Assembly: GCA_021780495.1 (NCBI GenBank)
Contig: JAJXYO010000036.1
Span: forward strand, 30,086-94,085
Source: Deltaproteobacteria bacterium
Lineage (GTDB): Bacteria; Desulfobacterota; Desulfuromonadia; Geobacterales; Pseudopelobacteraceae
Reading direction: 5' to 3'
DNA length: 64,000 bases
Numbering within the stretch: position 1 is the stretch's first letter; the number at the start of each line of letters is the position of its first letter. The translations under genes were made by a program, and so were the position numbers. Below are positions 1 to 9,097 of this stretch, in pieces. The notes below the pieces were generated by a model, which was given only the letters and a program-made list of their open reading frames with translations, made no database searches and was not told the origin of the DNA.

Positions 1-1
1 C

Positions 2-586
2 CCGACCGGCCACCACAAATTCAAGGTTGCCTTTGCCGGTTGTCCGTTTGATTGCCCCAAGTCATCCACCAACGATGTGGGTTTCTCAGGGGCTATAGAA
101 CCTGAGCTTGACAAAACCGCCTGTATCAACTGCGGTCTCTGTGCCAAAAGCTGTGTGCCCAAGGCGATCGTGATGGGTCAGGACAATCTGCCGCTGCTGA
201 CAGCGGCGGCGTGCATCTGGTGCGGCGATTGCGTCAAGGTCTGCCCGACCGAAGCCTGGCGTGTAAAAAAACAGGGGTATACCGTGCGCATCGGCGGCAA
301 ATGGGGGCGCAACCCATTGGTCGGTACGCTGTTCGCCACCTTCCTGCCGGAAGGGCAGGTTGTGGCTTTCATTGCCAGCGTCCTGGCGTGGTACCAACAG
401 AAGGCCGAAGGTCTCGGCCGCATCCGGCTGGGAGATACGATCATCAAGGAAGGTCCGCAGGCGCTTCTGGATCACTTGCGCGCCCGGTTCCCGGAGAACA
501 CGGTTTCAGAGACCATGGCGCCCCAGATTATCGCCACCCAGGTCGGAATGTCTTCAAAAAGGGAGATTGCTCATGCCGTTAATTGA
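2..586 (+). CDS. Siroheme-type sulfite reductase, C-terminal part (5' truncated by window edge)
   Basis: The frame is open from base 2, so the gene starts outside the window and the GTG at 77 is internal. The first visible codons give a GCPFDCPK segment (Cys14, Cys18 of the fragment), the second half of the siroheme/4Fe-4S motif of sulfite and nitrite reductases. Two ferredoxin-type 4Fe-4S motifs follow (Cys41/44/47/51 and Cys71/74/77/81). This order, reductase repeat then 2[4Fe-4S], is that of AsrC and dissimilatory-type sulfite reductases, which reduce sulfite to sulfide. The last 14 bases overlap the TusA-like gene, so the two are co-transcribed. With APS reductase downstream an assimilatory sulfide-forming role is likely, but nitrite cannot be excluded from the fragment. 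Confidence 0.82.
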   Translation, partial: PTGHHKFKVAFAGCPFDCPKSSTNDVGFSGAIEPELDKTACINCGLCAKSCVPKAIVMGQDNLPLLTAAACIWCGDCVKVCPTEAWRVKKQGYTVRIGGKWGRNPLVGTLFATFLPEGQVVAFIASVLAWYQQKAEGLGRIRLGDTIIKEGPQALLDHLRARFPENTVSETMAPQIIATQVGMSSKREIAHAVN

Positions 587-800
587 TCTACGAGGCGTCA
601 GTTGTCCCACGAATTTTGTGAAGGCCAAGCTGGCTCTGGAGGAGCTCGACAACGGTACGACCGTGCAGATCCTGCTTGACGACGGCGAGACGGTCAAGAA
701 TGTCCCTCGCAGCCTCAAGGCGGATGGCCACAGGTTGATTGGCCTGAAACAGACCGCTGAAGGACATTACATCCTGGAATTGGAAAAGGTTGAGGAGTGA
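573..800 (+). CDS. TusA/SirA-like sulfur carrier protein
   Basis: A 75-residue protein beginning MPLIDLRGVSCP, the TusA-family pattern with the sulfur-accepting Cys at residue 11. The usual CPxP is CPTN here, so the second proline of the motif is missing, as in some YedF/YeeD-like members. TusA-family proteins carry a persulfide between sulfurtransferases. The start at 573 lies inside the preceding reductase gene (14-base overlap, different frame), which suggests translational coupling and a role in passing sulfur to or from the sulfite reductase. The frame is open upstream of 573, but the family start matches this ATG. Function is inferred from family and context. Confidence 0.78.
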   Translation: MPLIDLRGVSCPTNFVKAKLALEELDNGTTVQILLDDGETVKNVPRSLKADGHRLIGLKQTAEGHYILELEKVEE

Positions 801-823
801 ACAGCAGGGACTATTTTTTCGGA

Positions 824-850
824 TATAATGCCTAGTATATCTATAGATTA
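824..850. promoter_or_regulatory. -10 box and candidate Rrf2 operator before the sulfate assimilation operon
   Basis: A TATAAT lies at 824-829. Overlapping it, 828-850 can be read as an imperfect inverted repeat with 8-base arms ATGCCTAG and ATAGATTA around a 7-base spacer. The same geometry and CTAT/ATAG core occur before the Rrf2 gene (8978-9000) and cysK (8481-8503). The 10-base palindrome ATCTATAGAT lies inside it at 839-848. This is the weakest of the three sites. No good -35 box was seen. Confidence 0.45.
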
Positions 851-966
851 TGATGCAGCTAACGTGGACCGGAATATCAAAATGGATAATATCCGCTAAC
901 CGGATAGACTTACAAACAAATTAAAGCTAGTATACTTTTTTATCTAACAAGGCCCGGAAAGCAGCT

Positions 967-1770
967 ATGACGTTCATAATCGATCATCACAGATTGCGCG
1001 AAATAGCAATCGTCCCGCTCAAGAGCACCACAGAATTTGATCTGTGCCGGGGCGGCCGTGTGTTCTTTGTGGGCGGAACGCTTCCGATTTATACGACGCT
1101 TGAAACGATGTTCGAGAGTTATTGCGCGGAAGCTACCGATATATTCGTACTTACATTCGGAACGGCTGATACCACCGCTCATGGGTTGGAGATGGCGAAA
1201 CTGATCAAGAAGAATTTCACTATCAGGTTACTGGCTCGCCTCAACCATGCTGTTCCCGACTGGCTGTATCAGCAGATATACGCAGCCGGTGTGGACCTGA
1301 TCGATATCACCGCTACCTTGCCGGGGGGCTCGTGTGATTTGCCGCTGGATGACAGGCACAGGGCCCGCTATCTGGCCGCACAAAAGGCCTTCCCCGCCTG
1401 GTCGGTGGCCTCGACCTTATCGCTCGCCGGCACCCCCGGCCCCGCACTGATCCGAACAATCGATGGGTTGCTGCAGATCGGCATCGTGCCGCTACCCAGG
1501 CTGGACGGGAACGGCGCCCATCAATCGGAACCGGAGCTCTGCGAGGTATTGCACCACATGGCAGCCGCCTGGCATACATACGGCGTGCCGATCAAACCAT
1601 TTCAGGCGCTGATCGGCCTCGGCAGCCCGCTGGTGCCGGCGGTCAAGCCGGGAGCGCTGCGTGGTATCATCGACCGGCTGCATGACCGCAGGAAACTGGC
1701 TGCTTCAGACCTGCTCAGACACCTCAGGGTCAGCGCGCCCGCAGATTCGCTGGATTCGGCCGGATTATGA
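967..1770 (+). CDS. Unknown soluble protein at head of sulfate assimilation operon
   Basis: A 267-residue protein with no signal peptide or membrane segment and no motif I recognise. The middle reads as alternating strands and helices (for example GVDLIDI near residue 110), which would fit part of a TIM-barrel, but there is no CxxxCxxC radical SAM motif and no P-loop. The ATG at 967 follows GGAAAG by a suitable distance. Its TGA overlaps the ATG of the SLC13 permease (ATGA), so it is the first gene of the cysHDN operon and probably serves sulfate uptake or activation. Real coding is supported by the operon overlap and sustained codon bias; function is unknown. Confidence 0.7.
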   Translation: MTFIIDHHRLREIAIVPLKSTTEFDLCRGGRVFFVGGTLPIYTTLETMFESYCAEATDIFVLTFGTADTTAHGLEMAKLIKKNFTIRLLARLNHAVPDWLYQQIYAAGVDLIDITATLPGGSCDLPLDDRHRARYLAAQKAFPAWSVASTLSLAGTPGPALIRTIDGLLQIGIVPLPRLDGNGAHQSEPELCEVLHHMAAAWHTYGVPIKPFQALIGLGSPLVPAVKPGALRGIIDRLHDRRKLAASDLLRHLRVSAPADSLDSAGL

Positions 1771-3218
1771 CAGAGCGCTACCTGCTGGATAAACCGCTCA
1801 AGATCGATACACGCCCCATCTGGCTGATCGTCATGGACCGTACCGTGCGCTACCAGGTACTGGCCGGAATCCTGCTGCTGACGGCGATTGCCTACAACCT
1901 GACGCCGCCATCCGGACTTTCCGCAGCCGGTTATCACGCCCTGGTACTGTTTGGATTCACCATCGTTTTATGGGTGTCCGGGCTGCTGCCGATTGCGGTG
2001 ACGGCACTGCTGGCGATGGTCATGCTCCCGCTGGCAGGTATTCTGCCGGCCAATCAGACCTACGCCCTGTTTGGTAACGAATCGGTGTTCTTCATTCTGG
2101 GCGCGTTCATCCTGGGTGCCGCCATGACCAGCACCGGGCTGTCAACCCGTCTGGCTGGCGCCATGCTGGTCCGCTTCGGAGGCTCTCCGAGGCGTCTGGC
2201 GCTGACCGTCTTCCTGCTGGCGGCGGGATTATCCTTCTGCATGAGCGAACACGCCGTGGCCGCCATGCTCTTTCCGGTCGTACTGGAGATTACTTCCAGC
2301 CTGGGGCTGAAACCCGGCAAGAGCGTCTACGCCAAGCTGCTGCTGATGTCCATCGCCTGGGGCTGCATCATCGGCGGTATCGCCACCTTTCTGGGCGGGG
2401 CCAGAGCACCTCTGGCGGTAGGGATACTGCGGGAGACGACCGGCATCGATGTCGATTTTTTTGACTGGACCATGGCCGCGATCATGATCGTCCTGCCGCT
2501 GCTCTTGATCGGCTTCAGCCTGTTGCTCTATTTCTTCCCACCCGATCTGACCAGCGTGGAGGACGGCGTACGCAAACTCAGCCGCAAGCGGCTGGAGGCC
2601 GGCAAGATCAGCTATGACGAAATGATCACCGCCCTGGTCATGATAGCCACCATCTGTGGATGGATGTTCTACGGCCGACAACTGGGTCTGGCCGCCATAG
2701 CTATTTTAGGAACGGCGGTCCTGTTTACCTTCCGGGTGGTCTCCTGGCAGAAGATTGAGGAATATGTCAACTGGGGGATCATCCTGATGTACGGTTGCTC
2801 CATTGCTCTGGCCAGTGCCATGGAAAAGACCGGGGCCGCCCTCTGGCTGGCCAACAAGGGCTTGACGACCTTTTCACTGTCACCGTTCATGATCCTCGCC
2901 GTGATATCACTGGGTGCGATTCTTTTGACCGAGTGCATCAGTAACGCCGCGGTGATTGCCATCCTGATGCCGATCGGACTGAGCCTGGCCCATGGTTTGG
3001 GGATCGACCCGCGGGTCATGACTCTGGCCATTGCCCTGCCGGCCGGCCTGGCCTATTGCCTGCCCATGGGAACCCCTGCCACCGCCATAGTCTTCGGCTC
3101 CGGCTTTCTGACAAGCCGGGATATGATCGTGCCCGGGGTAGTGGTCATGGGAACCTCCTGGTTACTCTTCCTGGGATCGGCCTGGTTCATCTGGCCGCTG
3201 CTGGGATTCAAAATCTAA
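1767..3218 (+). CDS. SLC13/DASS-family anion permease, probable sulfate uptake
   Basis: A 483-residue, strongly hydrophobic protein with about 11-12 membrane segments. It shows the two paired helix-breaking motifs of the divalent anion:Na+ symporter family: SEHAVAAMLFPV near residue 158 and ECISNAAVIAILMP near residue 391. The C-terminal half has the conserved ALPAGLAYCLPMGTPA stretch. Family members carry sulfate, dicarboxylates or phosphate. The position directly ahead of cysH, cysD and cysN (10-base gap to cysH) makes sulfate the likely substrate. It overlaps the preceding unknown gene by four bases. Specificity is inferred from context. Confidence 0.83.
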   Translation: MTERYLLDKPLKIDTRPIWLIVMDRTVRYQVLAGILLLTAIAYNLTPPSGLSAAGYHALVLFGFTIVLWVSGLLPIAVTALLAMVMLPLAGILPANQTYALFGNESVFFILGAFILGAAMTSTGLSTRLAGAMLVRFGGSPRRLALTVFLLAAGLSFCMSEHAVAAMLFPVVLEITSSLGLKPGKSVYAKLLLMSIAWGCIIGGIATFLGGARAPLAVGILRETTGIDVDFFDWTMAAIMIVLPLLLIGFSLLLYFFPPDLTSVEDGVRKLSRKRLEAGKISYDEMITALVMIATICGWMFYGRQLGLAAIAILGTAVLFTFRVVSWQKIEEYVNWGIILMYGCSIALASAMEKTGAALWLANKGLTTFSLSPFMILAVISLGAILLTECISNAAVIAILMPIGLSLAHGLGIDPRVMTLAIALPAGLAYCLPMGTPATAIVFGSGFLTSRDMIVPGVVVMGTSWLLFLGSAWFIWPLLGFKI

Positions 3219-3228
3219 AGGAACTGCG

Positions 3229-3924
3229 ATGAACGACAACTTGCCACAACTTGCTGAAAACGCGCCGGCACGGGATATCCTCTCTGCCGGCATACAAGCG
3301 GCCAACGGGCCGGTCTCCCTGGCCTGCTCCTTCTCACGGGAGGACGTGGCCATCATCGACATCGCCCACCAAGCCGGTCTCACGCTGGGGGTCTTCGCCA
3401 TCGATACCGGACGGTTGAACGAAGAAACCTACGAAGTGGCTGAGGCCCTGGTGGAGCGCTACCGCTTGAAGATCAACTGGTATTTCCCCCGCCATGAAGA
3501 TGTGCAGAACCTGGAGAGCGCCGAAGGCCTGTTCTCCTTCCGCGAATCGCTGGACAAGCGCCATGCCTGCTGCGCCATCCGCAAGGTGGAGCCGCTTTCC
3601 CGGGCCCTCACAGGCCTGGCCGGCTGGGTGACCGGCATGCGCCGCGAGCAGAGCATCACCCGCAGCGACCTGCAGGCCGTCGAACGGGACCGGTTGAACG
3701 GCGGCATTCTCAAGATCAATCCCTTGCTGGAATGGACGGAACAGCAACTGAACGCGTATACTGAAGAAAAAAGACTGCCCGTCAATCGCCTCTACGGCCA
3801 GGGCTACCGTTCCATCGGTTGTGCGCCCTGTACCCGGCCGGTGCAGGCGGACGAGGATGCCCGGGCAGGACGCTGGTGGTGGGAGAATCCTGAGAACAAG
3901 GAATGCGGGCTGCATCGCAGGTGA
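3229..3924 (+). CDS. cysH: Assimilatory adenylyl-sulfate (APS) reductase
   Basis: A 231-residue protein of the PAPS/APS reductase family. It has the Cys-Cys pair at 114-115 and the CxxC at 198/201 that ligate the 4Fe-4S cluster of APS-type reductases, and the catalytic ECGLH cysteine at 226. PAPS-specific enzymes such as E. coli CysH lack the four cluster cysteines, so this enzyme should use APS directly and make sulfite and AMP with thioredoxin or a similar donor. That fits the absence of an APS kinase in the operon. The start follows AAGGA; the gene lies 10 bases after the permease and 56 bases before cysD. Confidence 0.93.
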   Translation: MNDNLPQLAENAPARDILSAGIQAANGPVSLACSFSREDVAIIDIAHQAGLTLGVFAIDTGRLNEETYEVAEALVERYRLKINWYFPRHEDVQNLESAEGLFSFRESLDKRHACCAIRKVEPLSRALTGLAGWVTGMRREQSITRSDLQAVERDRLNGGILKINPLLEWTEQQLNAYTEEKRLPVNRLYGQGYRSIGCAPCTRPVQADEDARAGRWWWENPENKECGLHRR

Positions 3925-3980
3925 AATCCGCAGAGTGATGTCCTCCTCTGAAAAAGGAGGGAAAAGGAGATTAATCCAAT

Positions 3981-4886
3981 ATGAACAAGAACCTGACCCA
4001 TCTGCAGCAACTGGAAGCAGAAAGCATCCACATCCTGCGGGAAGTAGTGTCCGAATTCAGCAACCCGGTCATGCTCTACTCCATCGGCAAGGATTCGGCC
4101 GTCATGCTGCACCTGGCCCGCAAGGCCTTTTACCCGGCTCCGCCGCCCTTTCCGCTGCTGCATGTGGATACCACCTGGAAGTTCCGCGAGATGATCCAGT
4201 TCCGGGACCGGATGGCCGCAGAATGCGGCCTCGACCTGATCGTGCACGTCAACGAGGAGGGGGTTCGCCAGGGGATTTCACCCTTTACCCATGGCTCATC
4301 GCTCTATACCGACATCATGAAAACCGAAGGGCTGAAGCAGGCGCTGGATCGCTACAAGTTCGATGCCGCTTTCGGCGGTGCCCGGAGGGATGAGGAAAAG
4401 TCGCGGGCCAAGGAGCGCATCTTCTCCTTCCGCAGCGCCAATCACCGCTGGGACCCCAAGGACCAGCGCCCGGAACTCTGGAAGCTGTACAACACCCGCA
4501 TCAAACCGGGCGAAAGCATCCGCGTGTTCCCCATCTCCAACTGGACCGAACTGGATGTCTGGCAGTATATCCACCTGGAAAACATCCCGATCGTGCCGCT
4601 CTATTATGCCGCCGTCCGGCCGGTGGTGGAGCGGGACGGCATGCTGATCATGGTCGATGACGATCGCATGGAGCTCAAGCCGGGGGAAACGGTCCAGTAT
4701 AAATCGGTCCGTTTCCGCACCCTGGGGTGCTACCCCTTGACCGCGGCCGTTGAATCGGAAGCGACCACCCTGCCCCAGATCATTCAGGAAATGCTGTTGA
4801 CCCGCACCTCGGAGCGTCAGGGGCGCATGATCGACCATGACTCGGCCGGCTCGATGGAGAAGAAGAAACAGGAGGGCTATTTCTGA
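3981..4886 (+). CDS. cysD: Sulfate adenylyltransferase subunit 2 (small subunit)
   Basis: A 301-residue protein of the CysD family. The N-terminal [17 protein letters not shown] is the PP-loop of this ATP pyrophosphatase family, followed by [11 protein letters not shown]. Together with CysN it makes APS from sulfate and ATP, driven by GTP hydrolysis. Length and ends match the family (about 300 residues, C-terminus near KKKQEGYF). The start codon follows AAAAGGAG. Its TGA shares one base with the cysN ATG (TGATG), so the two subunits are translationally coupled, as expected for a heterodimer. Confidence 0.95.
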   Translation: MNKNLTHLQQLEAESIHILREVVSEFSNPVMLYSIGKDSAVMLHLARKAFYPAPPPFPLLHVDTTWKFREMIQFRDRMAAECGLDLIVHVNEEGVRQGISPFTHGSSLYTDIMKTEGLKQALDRYKFDAAFGGARRDEEKSRAKERIFSFRSANHRWDPKDQRPELWKLYNTRIKPGESIRVFPISNWTELDVWQYIHLENIPIVPLYYAAVRPVVERDGMLIMVDDDRMELKPGETVQYKSVRFRTLGCYPLTAAVESEATTLPQIIQEMLLTRTSERQGRMIDHDSAGSMEKKKQEGYF

Positions 4887-6565
4887 TGGCTCATCAATCG
4901 GAACTGATCGAACAGGATATCCTCGCCTATCTCAAGAGCCATGAAGAAAAGTCGTTGCTGCGCTTCATCACCTGCGGCAGCGTCGATGACGGCAAGAGCA
5001 CCCTGATCGGACGCCTGCTGTGGGACTCCAAGATGGTGTTCGAGGACCAGCTGGCGTCGCTGGAAGCGGACAGCAAAAAGGTCGGCACCCAGGGAGGCGC
5101 CATCGACTACGCCCTGCTGCTGGATGGCTTACAGGCGGAGCGGGAACAGGGCATCACCATCGACGTGGCCTACCGCTACTTCTCCACCGAGCGGCGCAAG
5201 TTTATCGTCGCCGACACCCCGGGCCACGAACAGTACACCCGCAACATGGTCACCGGTGCCTCCACCGCCCAGGTGGCGGTGATCCTGGTGGATGCCCGCA
5301 AGGGCCTTCTGACCCAGACCAGACGCCATAGCTATCTGGTCTCCCTGGTTGGCATCCGGCACATCGTGCTGGCGGTCAATAAGATGGATCTGGTCGCATT
5401 CGACCGGCAACAGTTCGAGGCGATCCGGCGCGACTACGAGCAGTTCGCCGCATCACTCGGCTTTGGCGATATCACGGCCATCCCGCTCTCCGCCCTGGGT
5501 GGCGACAACATGATCGAGCCGAGCGCCAACACCCCCTGGTACACGGGGCCCACCCTGATGAACTATCTGGAGAGCGTCAAGATTGAGGGCGAGGACCGGG
5601 AAAAGCCGTTCCGGATGCCGGTCCAGTGGGTAAACCGCCCCAATCTCGATTTCCGCGGCTTCTGCGGTGTCATCGCTGCCGGCACGATCCATCCGGGTGA
5701 TGAGCTGCGGGTTGCAGCCTCCGGCCGCACCAGCCGGGTGGCACGCGTTGTCACCATGGATGGCGATCTGGAGGAGGCGACCGCCGGACAGGCGGTGACC
5801 CTGACCCTGGCGGATGAGATCGATGTCAGCCGGGGGGACATGCTGACCGCGATCGATGCCCCTCCAATCCATGCCCGCCATCCGGAGGCGCATCTGGTCT
5901 GGATGCATGACGAGCCGTTGCGTCCGGGACAGATCTACCTGGTCAAGACCGCTACCGCCGTGACCCCCGGCCGGGTGACGACCGTGCAGTATGCGGTGGA
6001 CGTCAATACCCTGGAACAGAAACAGGTGCCTACTCTCGGCCTGAACGAAATCGGTGTCGTCCGACTGGAGCTCGATCGCCCGATATCATTCGACACCTAC
6101 CTGCAAAACCGGGATACCGGCAGCTTTATCCTGATCGATCGTTTCACCAATGCCACCGTGGCTGCCGGCATGGTGATCTCGGCCGCTCCTCTTGAGCCGC
6201 AGAAAACAGCGTTAACGGAATCCTGTCCGGAGCGGTCGGTGGCGGGCAGCGGCTACTCCCGGCGTATCAGCCTGAGCGAAGCCTCCATCAGCGGCATCGG
6301 GGTGAGCGTGATTAATCTGACCGGAGTATGGGATCCCATTGAATTCGATGTAGCAACCAGCTTCATCGACTACCTCGAAAAAGGGAACCGGGTGCTTTTC
6401 CGGCTGCGGGCCATGGAGCAACTGGAAACGCTGGCTCAGCTGGCGTTCGAACACACCCTGTCATTTGAATTCGATCGTACTGCGGAAGGGGTCAGTGTCC
6501 TGATCTTCAAACGGAACACACGGTCCGGGAGCAGGACACCGGAAGACAAGGGGACCGGGATATGA
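4886..6565 (+). CDS. cysN: Sulfate adenylyltransferase subunit 1 (GTPase) with extra C-terminal domain
   Basis: A 559-residue GTPase. It has GSVDDGKST (residues 31-39), DTPGH (110-114) and NKMD (165-168), then the two beta-barrel domains of EF-Tu-like CysN. CysN is usually about 470-480 residues. Here the barrel region ends near residue 435 and about 120 residues follow. This tail has no second P-loop, so it is not the APS kinase of CysNC fusions; it is predicted mixed alpha/beta (for example [15 protein letters not shown], then a helical [16 protein letters not shown]). Start overlaps cysD by one base and the stop overlaps the LarE-like gene by four. The main function is secure; the tail's role is unknown. 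Confidence 0.93.
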   Translation: MAHQSELIEQDILAYLKSHEEKSLLRFITCGSVDDGKSTLIGRLLWDSKMVFEDQLASLEADSKKVGTQGGAIDYALLLDGLQAEREQGITIDVAYRYFSTERRKFIVADTPGHEQYTRNMVTGASTAQVAVILVDARKGLLTQTRRHSYLVSLVGIRHIVLAVNKMDLVAFDRQQFEAIRRDYEQFAASLGFGDITAIPLSALGGDNMIEPSANTPWYTGPTLMNYLESVKIEGEDREKPFRMPVQWVNRPNLDFRGFCGVIAAGTIHPGDELRVAASGRTSRVARVVTMDGDLEEATAGQAVTLTLADEIDVSRGDMLTAIDAPPIHARHPEAHLVWMHDEPLRPGQIYLVKTATAVTPGRVTTVQYAVDVNTLEQKQVPTLGLNEIGVVRLELDRPISFDTYLQNRDTGSFILIDRFTNATVAAGMVISAAPLEPQKTALTESCPERSVAGSGYSRRISLSEASISGIGVSVINLTGVWDPIEFDVATSFIDYLEKGNRVLFRLRAMEQLETLAQLAFEHTLSFEFDRTAEGVSVLIFKRNTRSGSRTPEDKGTGI

Positions 6566-7389
6566 ACGACAGGATCAATCCACGGCTGGCCGGCAAGTGT
6601 GAGCGCCTGGAGCAGATTCTGGCCGGCCTCGATAGTGCGGTGGTCGCCTTCTCCGGCGGCGTGGATTCCTCTCTGCTGCTGGCCGTTGCGGTCAAGGTGC
6701 TGGGTTCACGGGTGCTGGCGGTAACAGCAACATCCGAGACCTATCCCGAGCATGAGCGGCTGGAAGCGCGTGCGCTGGCCGGTCAGTTGGGAGCGCGGCA
6801 CCGCGAGGTTGTCTCGGAAGAGCTGGCTATCCCCGAATTCAAGGATAACCCCCGCAACCGCTGCTATTACTGCAAGAAAGAGCTGTTTGCAAAACTGCGG
6901 GAGATCGCCGACCGGGAAGGGTTGGACCATGTGCTGGACGGGACCAACCTGGATGATCGCAGCGATCATCGGCCCGGACGTCAGGCGGCGCAAGAACTGG
7001 GCGTACGCAGCCCCCTGGAGGAAGCCGGATTAACCAAGGACGACATCAGGGAGTTGTCACGCCACCTGGGGCTGACGTCGTGGGACAAACCGGCCTTCGC
7101 CTGTCTCTCCAGCCGTTTTCCGTACGGCACCGCCATTACCGGCGAGCGGGTCAGTCAGGTAGGACGGGCCGAGGACGGGTTACGCGGATTGGGCTTCCGG
7201 GTGCTGCGGGTCCGTTATCACGACAGCGTGGCGCGTCTGGAACTGGGAGCGGAAGAGTTTGCGCTGGCCACCGGGCCGTTGCGCGACGAGGTAAACCGGC
7301 TGGTCAAGGAGGCGGGCTTTGTGTACGTGGCCATAGATCTGCAGGGCTACCGGACCGGGTCGATGAATGAGACCCCCGGACCGGCTTGA
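6562..7389 (+). CDS. larE: LarE-like ATP-dependent sulfur transferase (PP-loop)
   Basis: A 275-residue PP-loop protein with SGGVDSS at residues 31-37. It carries RCYYC (Cys101, Cys104) and [10 protein letters not shown] (Cys181). LarE activates a nicotinic-acid-derived cofactor with ATP and inserts sulfur during synthesis of the nickel-pincer cofactor; the Cys in ACLSSR is the sulfur donor in the Lactobacillus enzyme, while versions with the additional CxxC are thought to hold a labile 4Fe-4S cluster. The three-cysteine pattern here fits the second type. It overlaps cysN by four bases and ends the operon before a strong hairpin. No larA, larB or larC is in the window, so a different sulfur acceptor is possible. 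Confidence 0.83.
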   Translation: MNDRINPRLAGKCERLEQILAGLDSAVVAFSGGVDSSLLLAVAVKVLGSRVLAVTATSETYPEHERLEARALAGQLGARHREVVSEELAIPEFKDNPRNRCYYCKKELFAKLREIADREGLDHVLDGTNLDDRSDHRPGRQAAQELGVRSPLEEAGLTKDDIRELSRHLGLTSWDKPAFACLSSRFPYGTAITGERVSQVGRAEDGLRGLGFRVLRVRYHDSVARLELGAEEFALATGPLRDEVNRLVKEAGFVYVAIDLQGYRTGSMNETPGPA

Positions 7390-7410
7390 TCGCGAGGTAA
7401 CCGGCAGCAT

Positions 7411-7446
7411 AGAGAAAACCCCGTCTTTTCAGGCGGGGTTTTCTCT
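7411..7446. terminator. Bidirectional intrinsic terminator between larE and cysK
   Basis: A perfect 13-base stem (arms 7411-7423 and 7434-7446, AGAGAAAACCCCG and its complement) closes a 10-base loop. Because the outer stem is A-rich on one side and T-rich on the other, it has a T-rich tract on both strands. It lies between convergent genes and can end both transcripts. Confidence 0.88.
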
Positions 7447-7497
7447 TTCCGGTTCCAAGGCTGGTTTGAGAGCGCTGCTCAGCGCGGTCAGAGAGAA

Positions 7498-8451
<954 letters not shown>

Positions 8452-8480
8452 GCTGTGTCTCCTTCATGTGTAACGATTGA

Positions 8481-8512
8481 ATGTCTATAGAAGTTATAGT
8501 CATTAATGCCAA
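8481..8512 (-). promoter_or_regulatory. cysK promoter overlapped by candidate Rrf2 operator
   Basis: On the minus strand TTGGCA (8507-8512) and TATAGA (8484-8489) are separated by exactly 17 bases. An inverted repeat with arms ATGTCTAT (8481-8488) and ATAGTCAT (8496-8503) and a 7-base spacer covers the spacer and -10. It has the same 8-7-8 geometry as the site before the Rrf2 gene, so repression by that protein is a direct prediction. Confidence 0.6.
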
Positions 8513-8517
8513 AAAAA

Positions 8518-8979
8518 TTATATGCTGTAATCGACTACCTTTTCGCGCTTGCTCCGTTCATTCTCACTACGCTCGATCATGTCCGCCAGGGTCAGGCCAT
8601 CCAACACAGTGGCAAGAGCATCGTTTACATCCGCCATGGTCAGACGGATTCCGCAGGTTGCTTCATCCCGGCATTCTTCACAGCGCGCATAATTGGTGGT
8701 GCTGAGGCATTGGACCGGGGCAATGTCACCTTCCAGAATCCGCACAATCGAACCGATCGTTATCCTTTGTGCCGGCACAGCCAAGGTGTAGCCACCACCT
8801 TTTCCCACCCTGCTCTGCAGTAAACCGCCTTTTCGCAACGACAACAGGATAAACTCGAGGAACTTCTTGGGTATATTCTCAACCCTGGCCAGATCGGCAA
8901 TCAACACGGGCTGGCCGCTGGGAGTCCCCGCCAGATGTATCAGCGCCTTGAAGGCGTATAATGTTTTCTTGGATATCAT
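8518..8979 (-). CDS. Rrf2-family transcription regulator (IscR/CymR-like) with four clustered cysteines
   Basis: A 153-residue winged-helix protein. The start MISKKTLYAFKALIHLA and the core IPKKFLEFILLSLRKGGLLQSRVGKGGGYTL region are typical of Rrf2 proteins (helix-turn-helix about residues 25-65). Cysteines at 91, 100, 103 and 109 sit where IscR holds its Fe-S cluster, although IscR uses three Cys and a His. CymR, the cysteine-metabolism repressor of Firmicutes, lacks them. Position beside cysK and the shared operators suggest control of cysteine and sulfate genes, perhaps sensing an Fe-S cluster or CysK. The start codon has no clear ribosome binding site and lies inside its own candidate operator. 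Confidence 0.88.
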   Translation of the reverse strand: MISKKTLYAFKALIHLAGTPSGQPVLIADLARVENIPKKFLEFILLSLRKGGLLQSRVGKGGGYTLAVPAQRITIGSIVRILEGDIAPVQCLSTTNYARCEECRDEATCGIRLTMADVNDALATVLDGLTLADMIERSENERSKREKVVDYSI

Positions 8980-9022
8980 ATCTATTAAGACTATAGATAT
9001 AGAATTGGACCTGTACTGTCAA
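8978..9022 (-). promoter_or_regulatory. Rrf2 gene promoter with inverted-repeat operator over -10 and start codon
   Basis: On the minus strand TTGACA lies at 9017-9022, with -10 candidates TATCTA (8994-8999, 17-base spacer) or TATATC (8996-9001, 15-base spacer). A perfect 8-base inverted repeat, ATATCTAT (8978-8985) and ATAGATAT (8993-9000), with a 7-base spacer covers the -10 and touches the ATG at 8977-8979. Transcription would start only about ten bases before the ATG, so the mRNA is nearly leaderless. Strong candidate for autoregulation. Confidence 0.68.
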
Positions 9023-9097
9023 GAATTATTCTCCGCGAACAGCGGAACCTATTGAGGGATCACCGGCACTCTCCATCTGCATACAATTCAGGTCCGG

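Noticed and set aside
6190..6565. APS kinase domain in the CysN tail
   Set aside because: No P-loop or kinase motif; CysH is the APS type, so a kinase is not needed.
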